Below, piece by piece: positions 5,930 to 12,888 of a stretch of DNA of 19,333 nt. Made by a program: the position numbers and the translations under genes. Position 1 is the stretch's first letter. Every line of letters begins with the position of its first letter. The stretch lies in the NCBI GenBank assembly GCA_050264575.1, contig JBLNGH010000357.1, positions 1-19,333 of the forward strand, written 5' to 3'. Under the pieces are notes generated by a model, which was not told the DNA's origin, did no database searches, and was given only the letters and a program-made list of their open reading frames with translations. Source of the DNA: DASQFI01 sp050264575 (lineage in GTDB: Bacteria > Acidobacteriota > Vicinamibacteria > Vicinamibacterales > SCN-69-37).

Positions 5930-7720
5930 TCATGCTTTTTTCCGCTCTTCGGCGGGCGCCGGATGCTGGGGCGTGAGGTTGAACGCCGTGTTGACCAATC
6001 CGACGTGTGAGAAAGCCTGCGGAAAGTTGCCGAGCTGCTGTTTCGCAATCGGGTCGTACTCCTCGGCGAGCAGCCCGACGTCGTTTCGTACGGACAGGAG
6101 GCGTTCGAACAGCGCTGCCGCTTCGTCGAGGCGTCCGAGCAGCGCGTAGGTATCGGCGAGCCATGCGGTGCAGGCGAGGAACGTGCCTTCGCCCGGCGGG
6201 AGGCCATCCTCGACCCGTTCCGTCCGGTACCGAAGAACGAACCCGTCGTGCAGCAGCTCGTGCTCGATGGCGCGAACGGTGGCCTGGACGCGTGCGTCCT
6301 CGGCCGGCAGGAATCCGACGAGCGGGATCATCAGCACGCTGGCATCGAGACGCGTCGACCCGTAGGCCTGCGTAAAGCATCCGCGCGCGGGATCGACCGC
6401 GCGCGCGCAGACGTCGCGGTGAATCTCGTCACGAATCGATCGCCAGCCGTCGACCGGGCCGTCGAGCCCGAGCCGTTCGGCGGTCTTCACGGCGCGATCG
6501 AAGGCGACCCACGCCATCACTTTCGAGTGCGTGAAGTGCTGGCGCGGCCCACGCACTTCCCAGATCCCTTCGTCCGGATCCCGCCAGACGCGCTCGACGA
6601 AGTCGAGAAAGACTTTCTGAACGTTCCACTCGTCGGCGTGCTCCGCGACCCCCGATCGTCTCGCCTGATACAGGACGTCCACAACTTCGCCGTAGATGTC
6701 GAGCTGGAACTGCGCGACCGCGGCATTGCCAACCCGAACCGGCGCCGACCGCTCGAAACCTGCGAGCCAATCGACCGTGCTCTCCGGCAGCCGACGCTCG
6801 CCAGCCACCCCGTACATCACCTGCAGCTTGGAGGGATCTCCGGCCGCGGCGCGCATCAGCCAGTCGCGCCAGGCGGCGGCTTCGTCGTGGTGGCCGCTCA
6901 TGAGCATCGCGTACAGCGTGAACGTCGCGTCGCGGAGCCAGCAGTAGCGATAATCCCAATTCCTCACGCCGCCAATCAGTTCGGGCAGTGACGTCGTCGG
7001 CGCCGCCACGATGCCGCCCGTCGGTCCGTAGGTCAGCGCCTTCAACACGATCAGCGATTGCCGCACGGCATCCCGCCAGGGACCGCTGTAGGTGCATCGA
7101 TCGCTCCAGTCGGTCCACCACGACGTCGTGTCCTCGAGCGACTCCTCGGGGTCGATCGCGCGCGGCGGAGGTTCGTGCGAGGGGTGCCAGCTCAGCACGA
7201 AGCGCTCGCGCTGACCGGCCGCGATCGTGAACGTCGCAACGGTGGTGAAGTCCTCGCCGCGCGTCGGCACCGTGGTTCGCAGCACGACCGCATCCGGTCC
7301 GGCCACGGCATGCAGACCGTCATCGTCCCGCCGGACCCACGGTACGACCGAGCCGTAGTCGAACCGCAGCACGAGATCCATGCGCATCGGCACCGATCCT
7401 TCGAGCCCTTCGACGATGCGGACGACATCGGGGGTACGCTCGCGGGGCGGCATGAAGTCGATGAGCCTCACGCGGCCGGTCGCGGTGGTGAACTCGGTCT
7501 CGAGGACGAGTGTGTTCTCGCGGTACCGACGACGGATCTGACGGGGAGCATCGACGGGCGCGATCCCCCAGCAGCCGTTCCCCTCGTCGCCCAACAGCGC
7601 GGCAAAGCATGCCCCCGAGTCGAACCGCGGCAGGCAGAGCCAGTCGATCCACCCCGTGTTCGACACGAGCGCGGCGGTCTGCGTGTCGCCGATCAGGGCG
7701 TAGTCTTCAATGCGGGGCAT
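5930..7720 (-). CDS. Glycoside hydrolase family 15 protein (glucoamylase/trehalase-like)
   Basis: The product has 596 residues with no signal peptide, so it is probably cytoplasmic. The N-terminal beta-sandwich region starts with RIEDYALIGDTQTAALVSNTG, which is typical of bacterial GH15 enzymes. The (alpha/alpha)6 barrel begins near residue 215 with the signature GGVRNWDYRYCWLRDA (250-265). The likely general acid is Glu388 in GIWEVRG and the general base is one of Glu553/Glu554 in LLAEEYD. GH15 enzymes hydrolyse alpha-glucosidic bonds by inversion. This long-form, cytosolic type includes both glucoamylases and actinobacterial-type trehalases, so the substrate (maltodextrin, isomaltose or trehalose) is open. 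It starts at ATG 7720 with a weak GAAGA upstream. It appears to be a single-gene unit. Confidence 0.9.
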   Translation of the reverse strand: MPRIEDYALIGDTQTAALVSNTGWIDWLCLPRFDSGACFAALLGDEGNGCWGIAPVDAPRQIRRRYRENTLVLETEFTTATGRVRLIDFMPPRERTPDVVRIVEGLEGSVPMRMDLVLRFDYGSVVPWVRRDDDGLHAVAGPDAVVLRTTVPTRGEDFTTVATFTIAAGQRERFVLSWHPSHEPPPRAIDPEESLEDTTSWWTDWSDRCTYSGPWRDAVRQSLIVLKALTYGPTGGIVAAPTTSLPELIGGVRNWDYRYCWLRDATFTLYAMLMSGHHDEAAAWRDWLMRAAAGDPSKLQVMYGVAGERRLPESTVDWLAGFERSAPVRVGNAAVAQFQLDIYGEVVDVLYQARRSGVAEHADEWNVQKVFLDFVERVWRDPDEGIWEVRGPRQHFTHSKVMAWVAFDRAVKTAERLGLDGPVDGWRSIRDEIHRDVCARAVDPARGCFTQAYGSTRLDASVLMIPLVGFLPAEDARVQATVRAIEHELLHDGFVLRYRTERVEDGLPPGEGTFLACTAWLADTYALLGRLDEAAALFERLLSVRNDVGLLAEEYDPIAKQQLGNFPQAFSHVGLVNTAFNLTPQHPAPAEERKKA

Positions 7721-7733
7721 TCTTCAATTGAAT

Positions 7734-7799
7734 CCTGAAAGCCGGAAAGCCTGAAAGCCGGGGAGCCCGGAAGCCGGGAAGCCTGGAAGCTGGGGAGCG
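7734..7799. repeat. GGAAAGCC-word tandem array, locus 2
   Basis: Continuous 8-9 bp words occur here: GAAAGCCG, GAAAGCCT, GGGAGCCC, GAAGCCGG, GAAGCCTG and GAAGCTGG. The array lies between the divergent GH15 and 7862 genes. The palindrome TTCAATTGAA (7723-7732) sits between it and the GH15 start. The array occupies the space where promoters of both genes would be expected. I see no clear -35/-10 pair around it. Confidence 0.75.
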
Positions 7800-7861
7800 A
7801 AACTTTTCCTCAGGAGTCGGGTTGAATCAGAGAATCGCGCACGACCAAGGAAGGAGCATTC

Positions 7862-8476
7862 ATGCTGACGAAGGTACTCGCTATCTACTCCAGCGTGGTC
7901 ACGACGGTGCTTGCGGCGTTCGTACTGGCGGGCTCCGTAGGCGCGCAAACTCAGAGTTTCGACGAGATCAACGTCCGGCGCATCAATGTGCGCGAGCCCG
8001 ACGGAACGCTCAGGCTCGTGATCTCCAATCGGGCACGGCTGCCCGGAGTCATCGAGCGCGGCAAAGAGCATCCTCCCGTCGATCGCCCGCAGGCGGGCCT
8101 GCTCTTTTACAACGACGAAGGTACGGAGAATGGCGGGCTGGTCTTCGGCGGACACCGCAATCCGGACGGCACCGTGCAGGATTCCGGCGGCATGCTGACT
8201 TTCGATCGCTATGCGGGCAGCCAAATCATCCAGCTTGCCGGCGTGCACGACTCGGCGAACCACATTGTCGGGTTGATTGTGTCGGATACCGACGACAAAC
8301 GCAGCCGGCGTGTGTTCGTGGGGCACGACAAACAGGGCGTCGCGCGGGTCGCGCTGATGGACGGCAGCGGACGGCCGAGGATCATGCTGCAAGTTGCGGC
8401 TGACGGGAATCCGAGTCTGTCGTTTCTCGACAGCAGCGGGAAGGTGGTCAACGAGATTGGTCCCACGCGGCGATAG
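7862..8476 (+). CDS. Secreted conserved protein of unknown function
   Basis: The product has 204 residues. A strong ribosome site, AAGGAG (7851-7856), lies five bases before ATG 7862 and fixes the start. A signal peptide (TVLAAFVLAGSVGAQ, with cleavage after AQ near residue 30) leads to a beta-rich body with repeated phrases. These are INVREPDGTLRLVISNRARLPG, GLLFYNDEGTENGGLVFGG, VALMDGSGRPRIMLQV and LSFLDSSGKVVNEIGP. The pattern of short strands with DGT/DSSG turns suggests a repeated beta-hairpin or beta-solenoid fold. I recognise it as a widespread hypothetical family but know no function. It is periplasmic or exported. Confidence 0.85.
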   Translation: MLTKVLAIYSSVVTTVLAAFVLAGSVGAQTQSFDEINVRRINVREPDGTLRLVISNRARLPGVIERGKEHPPVDRPQAGLLFYNDEGTENGGLVFGGHRNPDGTVQDSGGMLTFDRYAGSQIIQLAGVHDSANHIVGLIVSDTDDKRSRRVFVGHDKQGVARVALMDGSGRPRIMLQVAADGNPSLSFLDSSGKVVNEIGPTRR

Positions 8477-8646
8477 CGCCCGCGCCAGGCGATACGTGGC
8501 CACGCCGATTGTCAGAACGCCCGCGGCGACGATGAGCAGGCCGCGCGCCGGAGGTCGGTTGGGTTTCGCGGCCACGAGAGTAAGATACCCGCGATTCGTT
8601 TGATCAATTAGTTTGCCGTGGCTCTTTGGTCCACCTTGTCGACATG

Positions 8647-8749
8647 AAACGAGCGAGCAGTAGCGAGCGAGTCGGCGGAGCGGAGCGGGGCGCCCGGGGT
8701 CCCCGCGAGCGACGCCGTAGGGGTGCCCGCAGGGGCGAAGCCCCTCGGT
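8647..8749. repeat. GC-rich hairpin cluster upstream of the sulfatase
   Basis: Tandem GAGCGAGC/GCGAGCGA words lead into GCGGGG...CCCCGC (8685-8690 with 8701-8706), a stem like that of the 29-bp hairpin at 1461 and 14790. A second stem follows, GGGGCGAAGCCCC (8732-8744), with a C(GAA)G loop. The cluster fills much of the 292-bp gap between 8476 and 8769. No U-run follows, so intrinsic termination is not assured. The rest of the gap (8477-8640) shows nothing I can assign. Confidence 0.55.
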
Positions 8750-8768
8750 ATCTTCTCAGACCGACCGC

Positions 8769-10193
8769 ATGACGCGCCGGCACGTGCTCGTGGCTTCGCT
8801 GCTGCTCGCGGCCTTCGCCGCGCCGGATCTTTCGGCGCAGCAGACGGTCGTTCAACCGGCGTCGCGTCCGAACATCGTCCTGATCTTTCCCGACAATCTC
8901 GGCTGGGGCGAAGTCGGTGTCTACGGAAGCGTGCGCGGCGTGCCGACTCCGCGGCTCGATCGGCTCGCCGCGCAGGGGATCCGGCTGAACAATTTCAACG
9001 TCGAGTACTCGTGCACGGTCTCACGCGCGGCGCTTCTCACCGGCCGCTATGCCATCCGCACCGGCGCGACACAGGGCGCCGGGATCACGCTGTGGGAAGT
9101 CACGATTCCCGAGGCGTTGAAACCGCTGGGGTACGCGACAGCGCTCTACGGCAAGTGGCACCTCGGCGGCGACGCACCGGAAGGCAAGCGCGAGCCCACG
9201 CATCAGGGCTTCGACGAGTACTACGGCATTCCGCGGACGAGCAACGAGGCGCAGACGACGAGCTTTCCGACGTTCAACCCGGCCACCACGCCGCCGCCGT
9301 ACATCTGGGAAGGCAAAACCGGTGAGCCGTCGCGAAACGTGAAAGTGTTCGACCTGAACACGCGCCGCACGCTCGACCGCGAAGCCGCCGAGCGCAGCGT
9401 CGCGTTCATGGAGCGCAACGTCAAGGCGAAGAAGCCATTCTTCCTGTACTACCCGATTACGCAGATTCACTTTCCTACGCTCGCGCATCCCGATTTCGAC
9501 GGCAAGACGGGAGCCGGCGACATCGGCGACGCGATGGCTGACGTGGACTACAACACCGGCCTGGTGCTCGACGCGATCGATCGCCTGGGGATCGCGCGGA
9601 ACACGCTCGTGTTCTGGTGCACCGACAACGGCGCGGAAGCCAGGCGGCCGTGGCGTGGGTCGTCGGGGCCGTGGAACGGTTTCTACAACACGGTCATGGA
9701 AGGCGGTATTCGCACGCCGTGCATCGTCCGGTGGACCGGCCGGATCCCGGCGGGCCGCGTGTCCAACGAGATCGTCCACCAGGTCGACATTTTTCCGACG
9801 ATTGCCGCCGCGGTCGGCGCCGACATCGTCCCGAAAGATCGCGCGATCGACGGCGTCAACCAGCTGCCGTTCCTCGAGGGCAAGCAGCAGAAGTCGAATC
9901 GCGACAGCGTGATCTTCTACACCGGCAACCAGCTGCGTGCAGTCAAGTGGAAGGATTGGAAGTTCTACTACGCTTTTCAATCAGAGCCTGGCGCGCCCGC
10001 GGTCCCGCCGCTGATGCGGCTGTTCAATCTGCGTTCCGATCCCAAGGAAGAGTCCGACATCAAGGACGCGAATCCGTGGGTGCAGAGCGTGATGGACAAG
10101 ATCGTCGCGGCCTTCACGGCCACGACCGAAAAGTATCCGCACGTGCCGAACAACGCGCCAGATCCGTACGTGCCGCCGAAGCGCAATCCGTAG
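8769..10193 (+). CDS. Secreted sulfatase-family hydrolase with a non-canonical FGly motif
   Basis: The product has 474 residues with a signal peptide, MTRRHVLVASLLLAAFAAPDLSAQQ. The alkaline-phosphatase/sulfatase fold is shown by RPNIVLIFPDNLGWGEVGVYG (33-53) and by the second sulfatase signature GYATALYGKWHLGG (121-134) with Lys129 and His131. It is also shown by the metal-binding TDNGAE region and by GGIRTPCIVRWTGRIPAGR. The site where cysteine is normally oxidised to formylglycine reads CTVSRAALLTGR (Cys82), with Val84 where CxPxR sulfatases have proline. The usual DD metal pair reads PDN, which I believe occurs in a subfamily. Arylsulfatase activity is likely but depends on Cys82 maturation. 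No formylglycine-generating enzyme gene is in the window. Confidence 0.85.
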   Translation: MTRRHVLVASLLLAAFAAPDLSAQQTVVQPASRPNIVLIFPDNLGWGEVGVYGSVRGVPTPRLDRLAAQGIRLNNFNVEYSCTVSRAALLTGRYAIRTGATQGAGITLWEVTIPEALKPLGYATALYGKWHLGGDAPEGKREPTHQGFDEYYGIPRTSNEAQTTSFPTFNPATTPPPYIWEGKTGEPSRNVKVFDLNTRRTLDREAAERSVAFMERNVKAKKPFFLYYPITQIHFPTLAHPDFDGKTGAGDIGDAMADVDYNTGLVLDAIDRLGIARNTLVFWCTDNGAEARRPWRGSSGPWNGFYNTVMEGGIRTPCIVRWTGRIPAGRVSNEIVHQVDIFPTIAAAVGADIVPKDRAIDGVNQLPFLEGKQQKSNRDSVIFYTGNQLRAVKWKDWKFYYAFQSEPGAPAVPPLMRLFNLRSDPKEESDIKDANPWVQSVMDKIVAAFTATTEKYPHVPNNAPDPYVPPKRNP

Positions 10194-10210
10194 TCCTCAG
10201 CGCGACACGT

Positions 10211-10792
10211 TCATCCAAGTTTTCGATAGACGGTCCGCGTGGTCGGCGACCGGCCGTACAGCGCACTGTTCCGTGTGGTCTCGACCACGAGGGAGGTTGG
10301 AGACTCGAGCGACAGAACCTGTTCGACGTGGACTGCCGCCGGCTTAGCGCTATCCGGATCGGGAAACGCGTGGACGGTGTCGATGATGAGCTTGTCGCCC
10401 TGCCAGGTCGCGCTCGAGACCTGACCCTGGATCCCGCGCCCCATCATGACGGAGTTGCGGGTTTCAGTGCCATCCAGCGCAAACACGAACTTCAGCGGCG
10501 GCTGCATGTCGCCGCGTCCGAAGAACGCGTACTCCACGGTCAGCTTCGACGCGTCCTGGGTGATCGTGATCGTCGATCCCCATCCGCTCCCCATGTTGCC
10601 GGTCTGACCGCCCCGTTGTCCGGGTGCCGCCGGCGGCGCGCCGGCTCGTCCGGCGCCGGCTGGCGTCGTTGGTGCGGCGGGATCGGGATCTGTGGTCCAC
10701 CGGCCGGAAAAATCGGGCCTGGCCTGGGCGCCGGCGCCGACTGTGAGCAGAACAAACATGGCCGCCGCAGGTATCCAGTGCACGCGTCTCAT
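10211..10792 (-). CDS. Small secreted protein of unknown function
   Basis: The product has 193 residues. A signal peptide, MRRVHWIPAAAMFVLLTVGAGAQA, is followed directly by RPDFSGRWTTDP, an opening common in secreted acidobacterial proteins of lipocalin-like appearance. A Pro/Ala/Gly-rich low-complexity stretch (residues 38-62) then leads to a beta-rich body: STITITQDASKLTVEY, LKFVFALDGTETRN, SSATWQGDKLIIDT, VEQVLSLESPTSLVVETTRN. The alternating strands suggest a small beta-barrel that binds a ligand. The function is unknown. It converges on the sulfatase gene with only 17 bp between the stops, and it diverges from the gene at 10942. Confidence 0.8.
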   Translation of the reverse strand: MRRVHWIPAAAMFVLLTVGAGAQARPDFSGRWTTDPDPAAPTTPAGAGRAGAPPAAPGQRGGQTGNMGSGWGSTITITQDASKLTVEYAFFGRGDMQPPLKFVFALDGTETRNSVMMGRGIQGQVSSATWQGDKLIIDTVHAFPDPDSAKPAAVHVEQVLSLESPTSLVVETTRNSALYGRSPTTRTVYRKLG

Positions 10793-10827
10793 GGGCGCTC
10801 AAGCTGATGAAGAGATCTTACTGGAGC

Positions 10828-10921
10828 TGAGCCTGGAAGCCCGGAACTCGGAAGCCGGGAAGCCTGAGAGCAAAACCTACTCCCAGGCTCCCAAGCTTCC
10901 TGGCTCCCAGGCTTTCTCTTG
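10828..10921. repeat. GGAAGCC/GGAGCC-word array with inverted arm, locus 3
   Basis: The left part (10831-10870) has GCCTGGAAGCCCGGAA- and GAAGCCGGGAAGCCTG-like words. The right part (10881-10919) carries the complementary CCCAGGCTCCCAAGCTTCC words. The two can pair imperfectly into a long hairpin around CAAAACCTAC. The array occupies the divergent promoter region between the genes at 10792 and 10942. It shares its word with the arrays at 1501 and 7734, but here both orientations are present. Confidence 0.75.
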
Positions 10922-10941
10922 AGCTAAGGTCTTTCACAGCC

Positions 10942-11709
10942 ATGTCCAATCGCGGGGTGACGCGACGGGAGTTCGGCGTCGTCGCCGCAGGCGCGCTCGG
11001 GTCGTTTGCGCTTGGCGGCGCGTGCCACCTCAAGCTGCCTGCCGGATCGATCGATGAAGGCCGGCTCAAGGCGCGGCCGGTCGCGGGCGCCAGGACGACG
11101 GCGCACGGAACGACCACGCTCGGGCTGGAGCCGTCACGAGACGCGATCCTCCAGATGCCGTCGAAGGTACCGGCCGGTCCCGTTCCCTTGATGGTGCTCC
11201 TCCACGGCGCCGGCGGCGCGGGCGAGCGGATTCTTCGACGACTCGGCGGCGCGGCCGAAACCGCTGGCGTGGCCATCCTCGCCCCCGACTCGCGCGGCCA
11301 GACCTGGGACGCGATTCGCGGCTCGTTCGACGACGACGTGGCGTACCTGGATCGCGCGCTTCAGAAGGTCTTTCAGATCGTCGCGGTGGATCCTGCGCGG
11401 CTGGCTATCGGCGGATTCTCCGATGGCGCGACGTACGCGCTGTCGCTCGGCCTCATCAACGGCGATCTCTTCCCGCGCGTCGTCGCTTTCTCGCCGGGGT
11501 TCATCGTTGATGGTACGACCAACGGCCGGCCGCGGTTGTTCATCTCGCACGGTACGGCGGATCCCATCCTGCCGATTGGCCGCTGCAGCCGTCCGATCGT
11601 GCAACTCCTGCGCAGTCGCGGATACGACGTCACGTTTCGCGAATTCAACGGCGAGCACGAAGTTCCGGAAGCGATCGCGACTGAAGGAATGGGATGGGTG
11701 GCGAAATGA
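10942..11709 (+). CDS. Tat-exported alpha/beta hydrolase (carboxylesterase/phospholipase-like)
   Basis: The product has 255 residues. The N-terminus VTRREFGVVAAGALGSFALGG has the twin-arginine pattern and hydrophobic core of a Tat signal. LGGAC at 24-28 resembles a lipobox, so a lipoprotein is possible. The catalytic domain shows LMVLLHGAGG (83-92), the nucleophile elbow GGFSDGA with Ser160, an acid in SHGTADP (Asp207) and His239 in FNGEHEVP. That is a complete Ser-Asp-His triad of the phospholipase/carboxylesterase or PHB-depolymerase-like group. The substrate is unknown. ATGA overlap with the FG-GAP gene (ATG 11706, stop 11707-11709) indicates an operon. Confidence 0.85.
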   Translation: MSNRGVTRREFGVVAAGALGSFALGGACHLKLPAGSIDEGRLKARPVAGARTTAHGTTTLGLEPSRDAILQMPSKVPAGPVPLMVLLHGAGGAGERILRRLGGAAETAGVAILAPDSRGQTWDAIRGSFDDDVAYLDRALQKVFQIVAVDPARLAIGGFSDGATYALSLGLINGDLFPRVVAFSPGFIVDGTTNGRPRLFISHGTADPILPIGRCSRPIVQLLRSRGYDVTFREFNGEHEVPEAIATEGMGWVAK

Positions 11710-12854
11710 AGACCTCGGGTTTCGTTTTTCGTGATGTCGTCAAAAACGAAACCCGAGGTCTTTCCCTCCTGTTAGCAGCCGCTCTCGCCGGCCAGCAACC
11801 CGCCGCCCCGGTCCGGCACTTCAACACCGTCATCCAGCTCGAGACGACATCGGAGACGTCGGCGAACGTGAGCATCGGCGATCTCGACGGCGATGGCGAT
11901 CTGGATCTCGTCCTCGCGAAAGGCCGTCACGACCCGCTGATCGATCGGGTACTGCTGAACGACGGGCATGAGAAATTCGTCGCGTCGAATCTTGGTCCCA
12001 CTGCCGACCGGACGTATACGGCCGCGCTGGCGGACGTCGACGGCGACGGCGATCTCGACGTGCTGACGAGCAACGACTCGCCGGACAAGAAGCTCGTGTA
12101 CCTGAACAACGGCAAAGGCAAGTTCACGGTCGCCGGCACCTGGGGTGTGGCCGAGTGGTCCACGCGAAACGCGGCAGTGGCGGATCTCAACGGCGATGGC
12201 CGCATCGATGTCATCGCCGCCAACCGGCCGGGTCCGAGCTACGTGTGCCTCAACGAAGGCGGAGGCCGGTTCGCTGCGTCGTGCATCGCGATTCCTGCGG
12301 AGTCGGCGACGACCATCGTGCCCGCGGACTTCGACAAGGACGGGTTCATCGACCTTGCCGTGCCGAGCCGCGATGGCGGGCAGAGCCGCATCTATTTCAA
12401 CGACGGCAAGGCGGGGTTCTCGAGGACGTTGCCGTTCGGTCCTGCCGGCGCGGCCGCCCGCGTCGGCGCCGCAGCGGATTTCGATCGGAACGGCACCATC
12501 GATCTCGCCGTTGGCGACGAGAAAGCGGCATCGTTGACCCTCTTCATGAACGACGGCAAAGGCCGCCTCACGCCCGGCTTTCATCTCGCCGACAAATCAC
12601 GAACGCCGTACGCGATGTCGGCGGGTGACCTGAACAACGACGCCCATCCCGACATCGTGTTCGGCTACACGGAAGGGCCGCACTCCGTGTTCTTCAACGA
12701 CGGGACCGGCCGCCGGTTCACTGAAGTGAAATTCGGCGATCCGGCCGGATCGGCGTACGGCTTTGCGATCGGCGACATCAACGGCGACAAGTTTCCGGAC
12801 ATCGCGCTCGCCCGCTCGGGCGCGCCGAACGTGCTGTATCTGAATGGGAGATGA
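11706..12854 (+). CDS. Secreted FG-GAP/VCBS beta-propeller protein
   Basis: The product has 382 residues and seven successive FG-GAP/VCBS units with Ca-binding loops of the D-x-[DN]-x-D type. The first and third are GDLDGDGDLDLVLAKG and ADLNGDGRIDVIAANR, and the last is GDINGDKFPDIALARS. Seven units suggest a complete seven-bladed propeller used for extracellular binding; no enzymatic site is seen. ATG 11706 overlaps the hydrolase stop. Residues 2-19 are encoded entirely by a 54-bp inverted repeat. The signal peptide is therefore odd: MKTSGFVFRDVVKNETRG, then the hydrophobic SLLLAAALAGQQPAAP. An in-frame insertion into a shorter ancestral signal peptide is the simplest reading. Confidence 0.85.
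   Translation: MKTSGFVFRDVVKNETRGLSLLLAAALAGQQPAAPVRHFNTVIQLETTSETSANVSIGDLDGDGDLDLVLAKGRHDPLIDRVLLNDGHEKFVASNLGPTADRTYTAALADVDGDGDLDVLTSNDSPDKKLVYLNNGKGKFTVAGTWGVAEWSTRNAAVADLNGDGRIDVIAANRPGPSYVCLNEGGGRFAASCIAIPAESATTIVPADFDKDGFIDLAVPSRDGGQSRIYFNDGKAGFSRTLPFGPAGAAARVGAAADFDRNGTIDLAVGDEKAASLTLFMNDGKGRLTPGFHLADKSRTPYAMSAGDLNNDAHPDIVFGYTEGPHSVFFNDGTGRRFTEVKFGDPAGSAYGFAIGDINGDKFPDIALARSGAPNVLYLNGR
11709..11762. repeat. Perfect 21-bp inverted repeat of the AAGACCTCGGGTT family, copy 1
   Basis: The left arm (11709-11729, starting AAGACCTCGGGTTTCG) and right arm (11742-11762) are perfect complements around a 12-base loop. The element is exactly 54 bp and begins at the second codon of the FG-GAP gene, keeping the frame. 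Relatives lie at 12862-12879 (one arm) and 17363-17409 (full hairpin). In mRNA it would form a very stable stem just after the start codon. Confidence 0.92.
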
Positions 12855-12861
12855 CCCCAGT

Positions 12862-12879
12862 CGAAACCCGAGGTCTTTT
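12862..12879. repeat. Single arm of the AAGACCTCGGGTT repeat
   Basis: CGAAACCCGAGGTCTTTT matches the right arm of the 11709 element over 17 bases. No matching left arm lies upstream. It sits between the FG-GAP stop (12854) and the ribosome site of the gamma-glutamyltranspeptidase-like gene. It can pair with the left arm at 11709 on the same transcript, although the two are more than 1.1 kb apart. Confidence 0.85.
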
Positions 12880-12883
12880 GGAG
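12880..12883 (+). promoter_or_regulatory. Ribosome binding site fixing the start at 12889
   Basis: GGAG stands five bases before ATG 12889. A longer frame is open from 12844, but it would read through the repeat arm and lacks a signal peptide at its N-terminus. The GGAG plus the signal peptide after 12889 therefore decide the start. Confidence 0.75.
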
Positions 12884-12888
12884 TCACT

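Noticed and set aside
7724..8575. Long minus-strand frame opposite the secreted protein gene, starting with a hydrophobic MAAKPNRPPARGLLIVAAGVL-like N-terminus
   Set aside because: It lies almost wholly antisense to a gene with a strong ribosome site and signal peptide. Only its first ~33 codons (8477-8575) are free of overlap, and its later sequence lacks domain character. A remnant of a small membrane protein there cannot be excluded.
8732..8744. Strong intrinsic terminator at GGGGCGAAGCCCC
   Set aside because: The stem is only five base pairs including the closing C-G, and no U-run follows, so I kept it only as part of the hairpin cluster.
12844..12888. Upstream start for the GGT-family gene at 12844
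   Set aside because: It would add residues read from a repeat arm before the signal peptide. GGAG at 12880 and the signal peptide from 12889 fit better.
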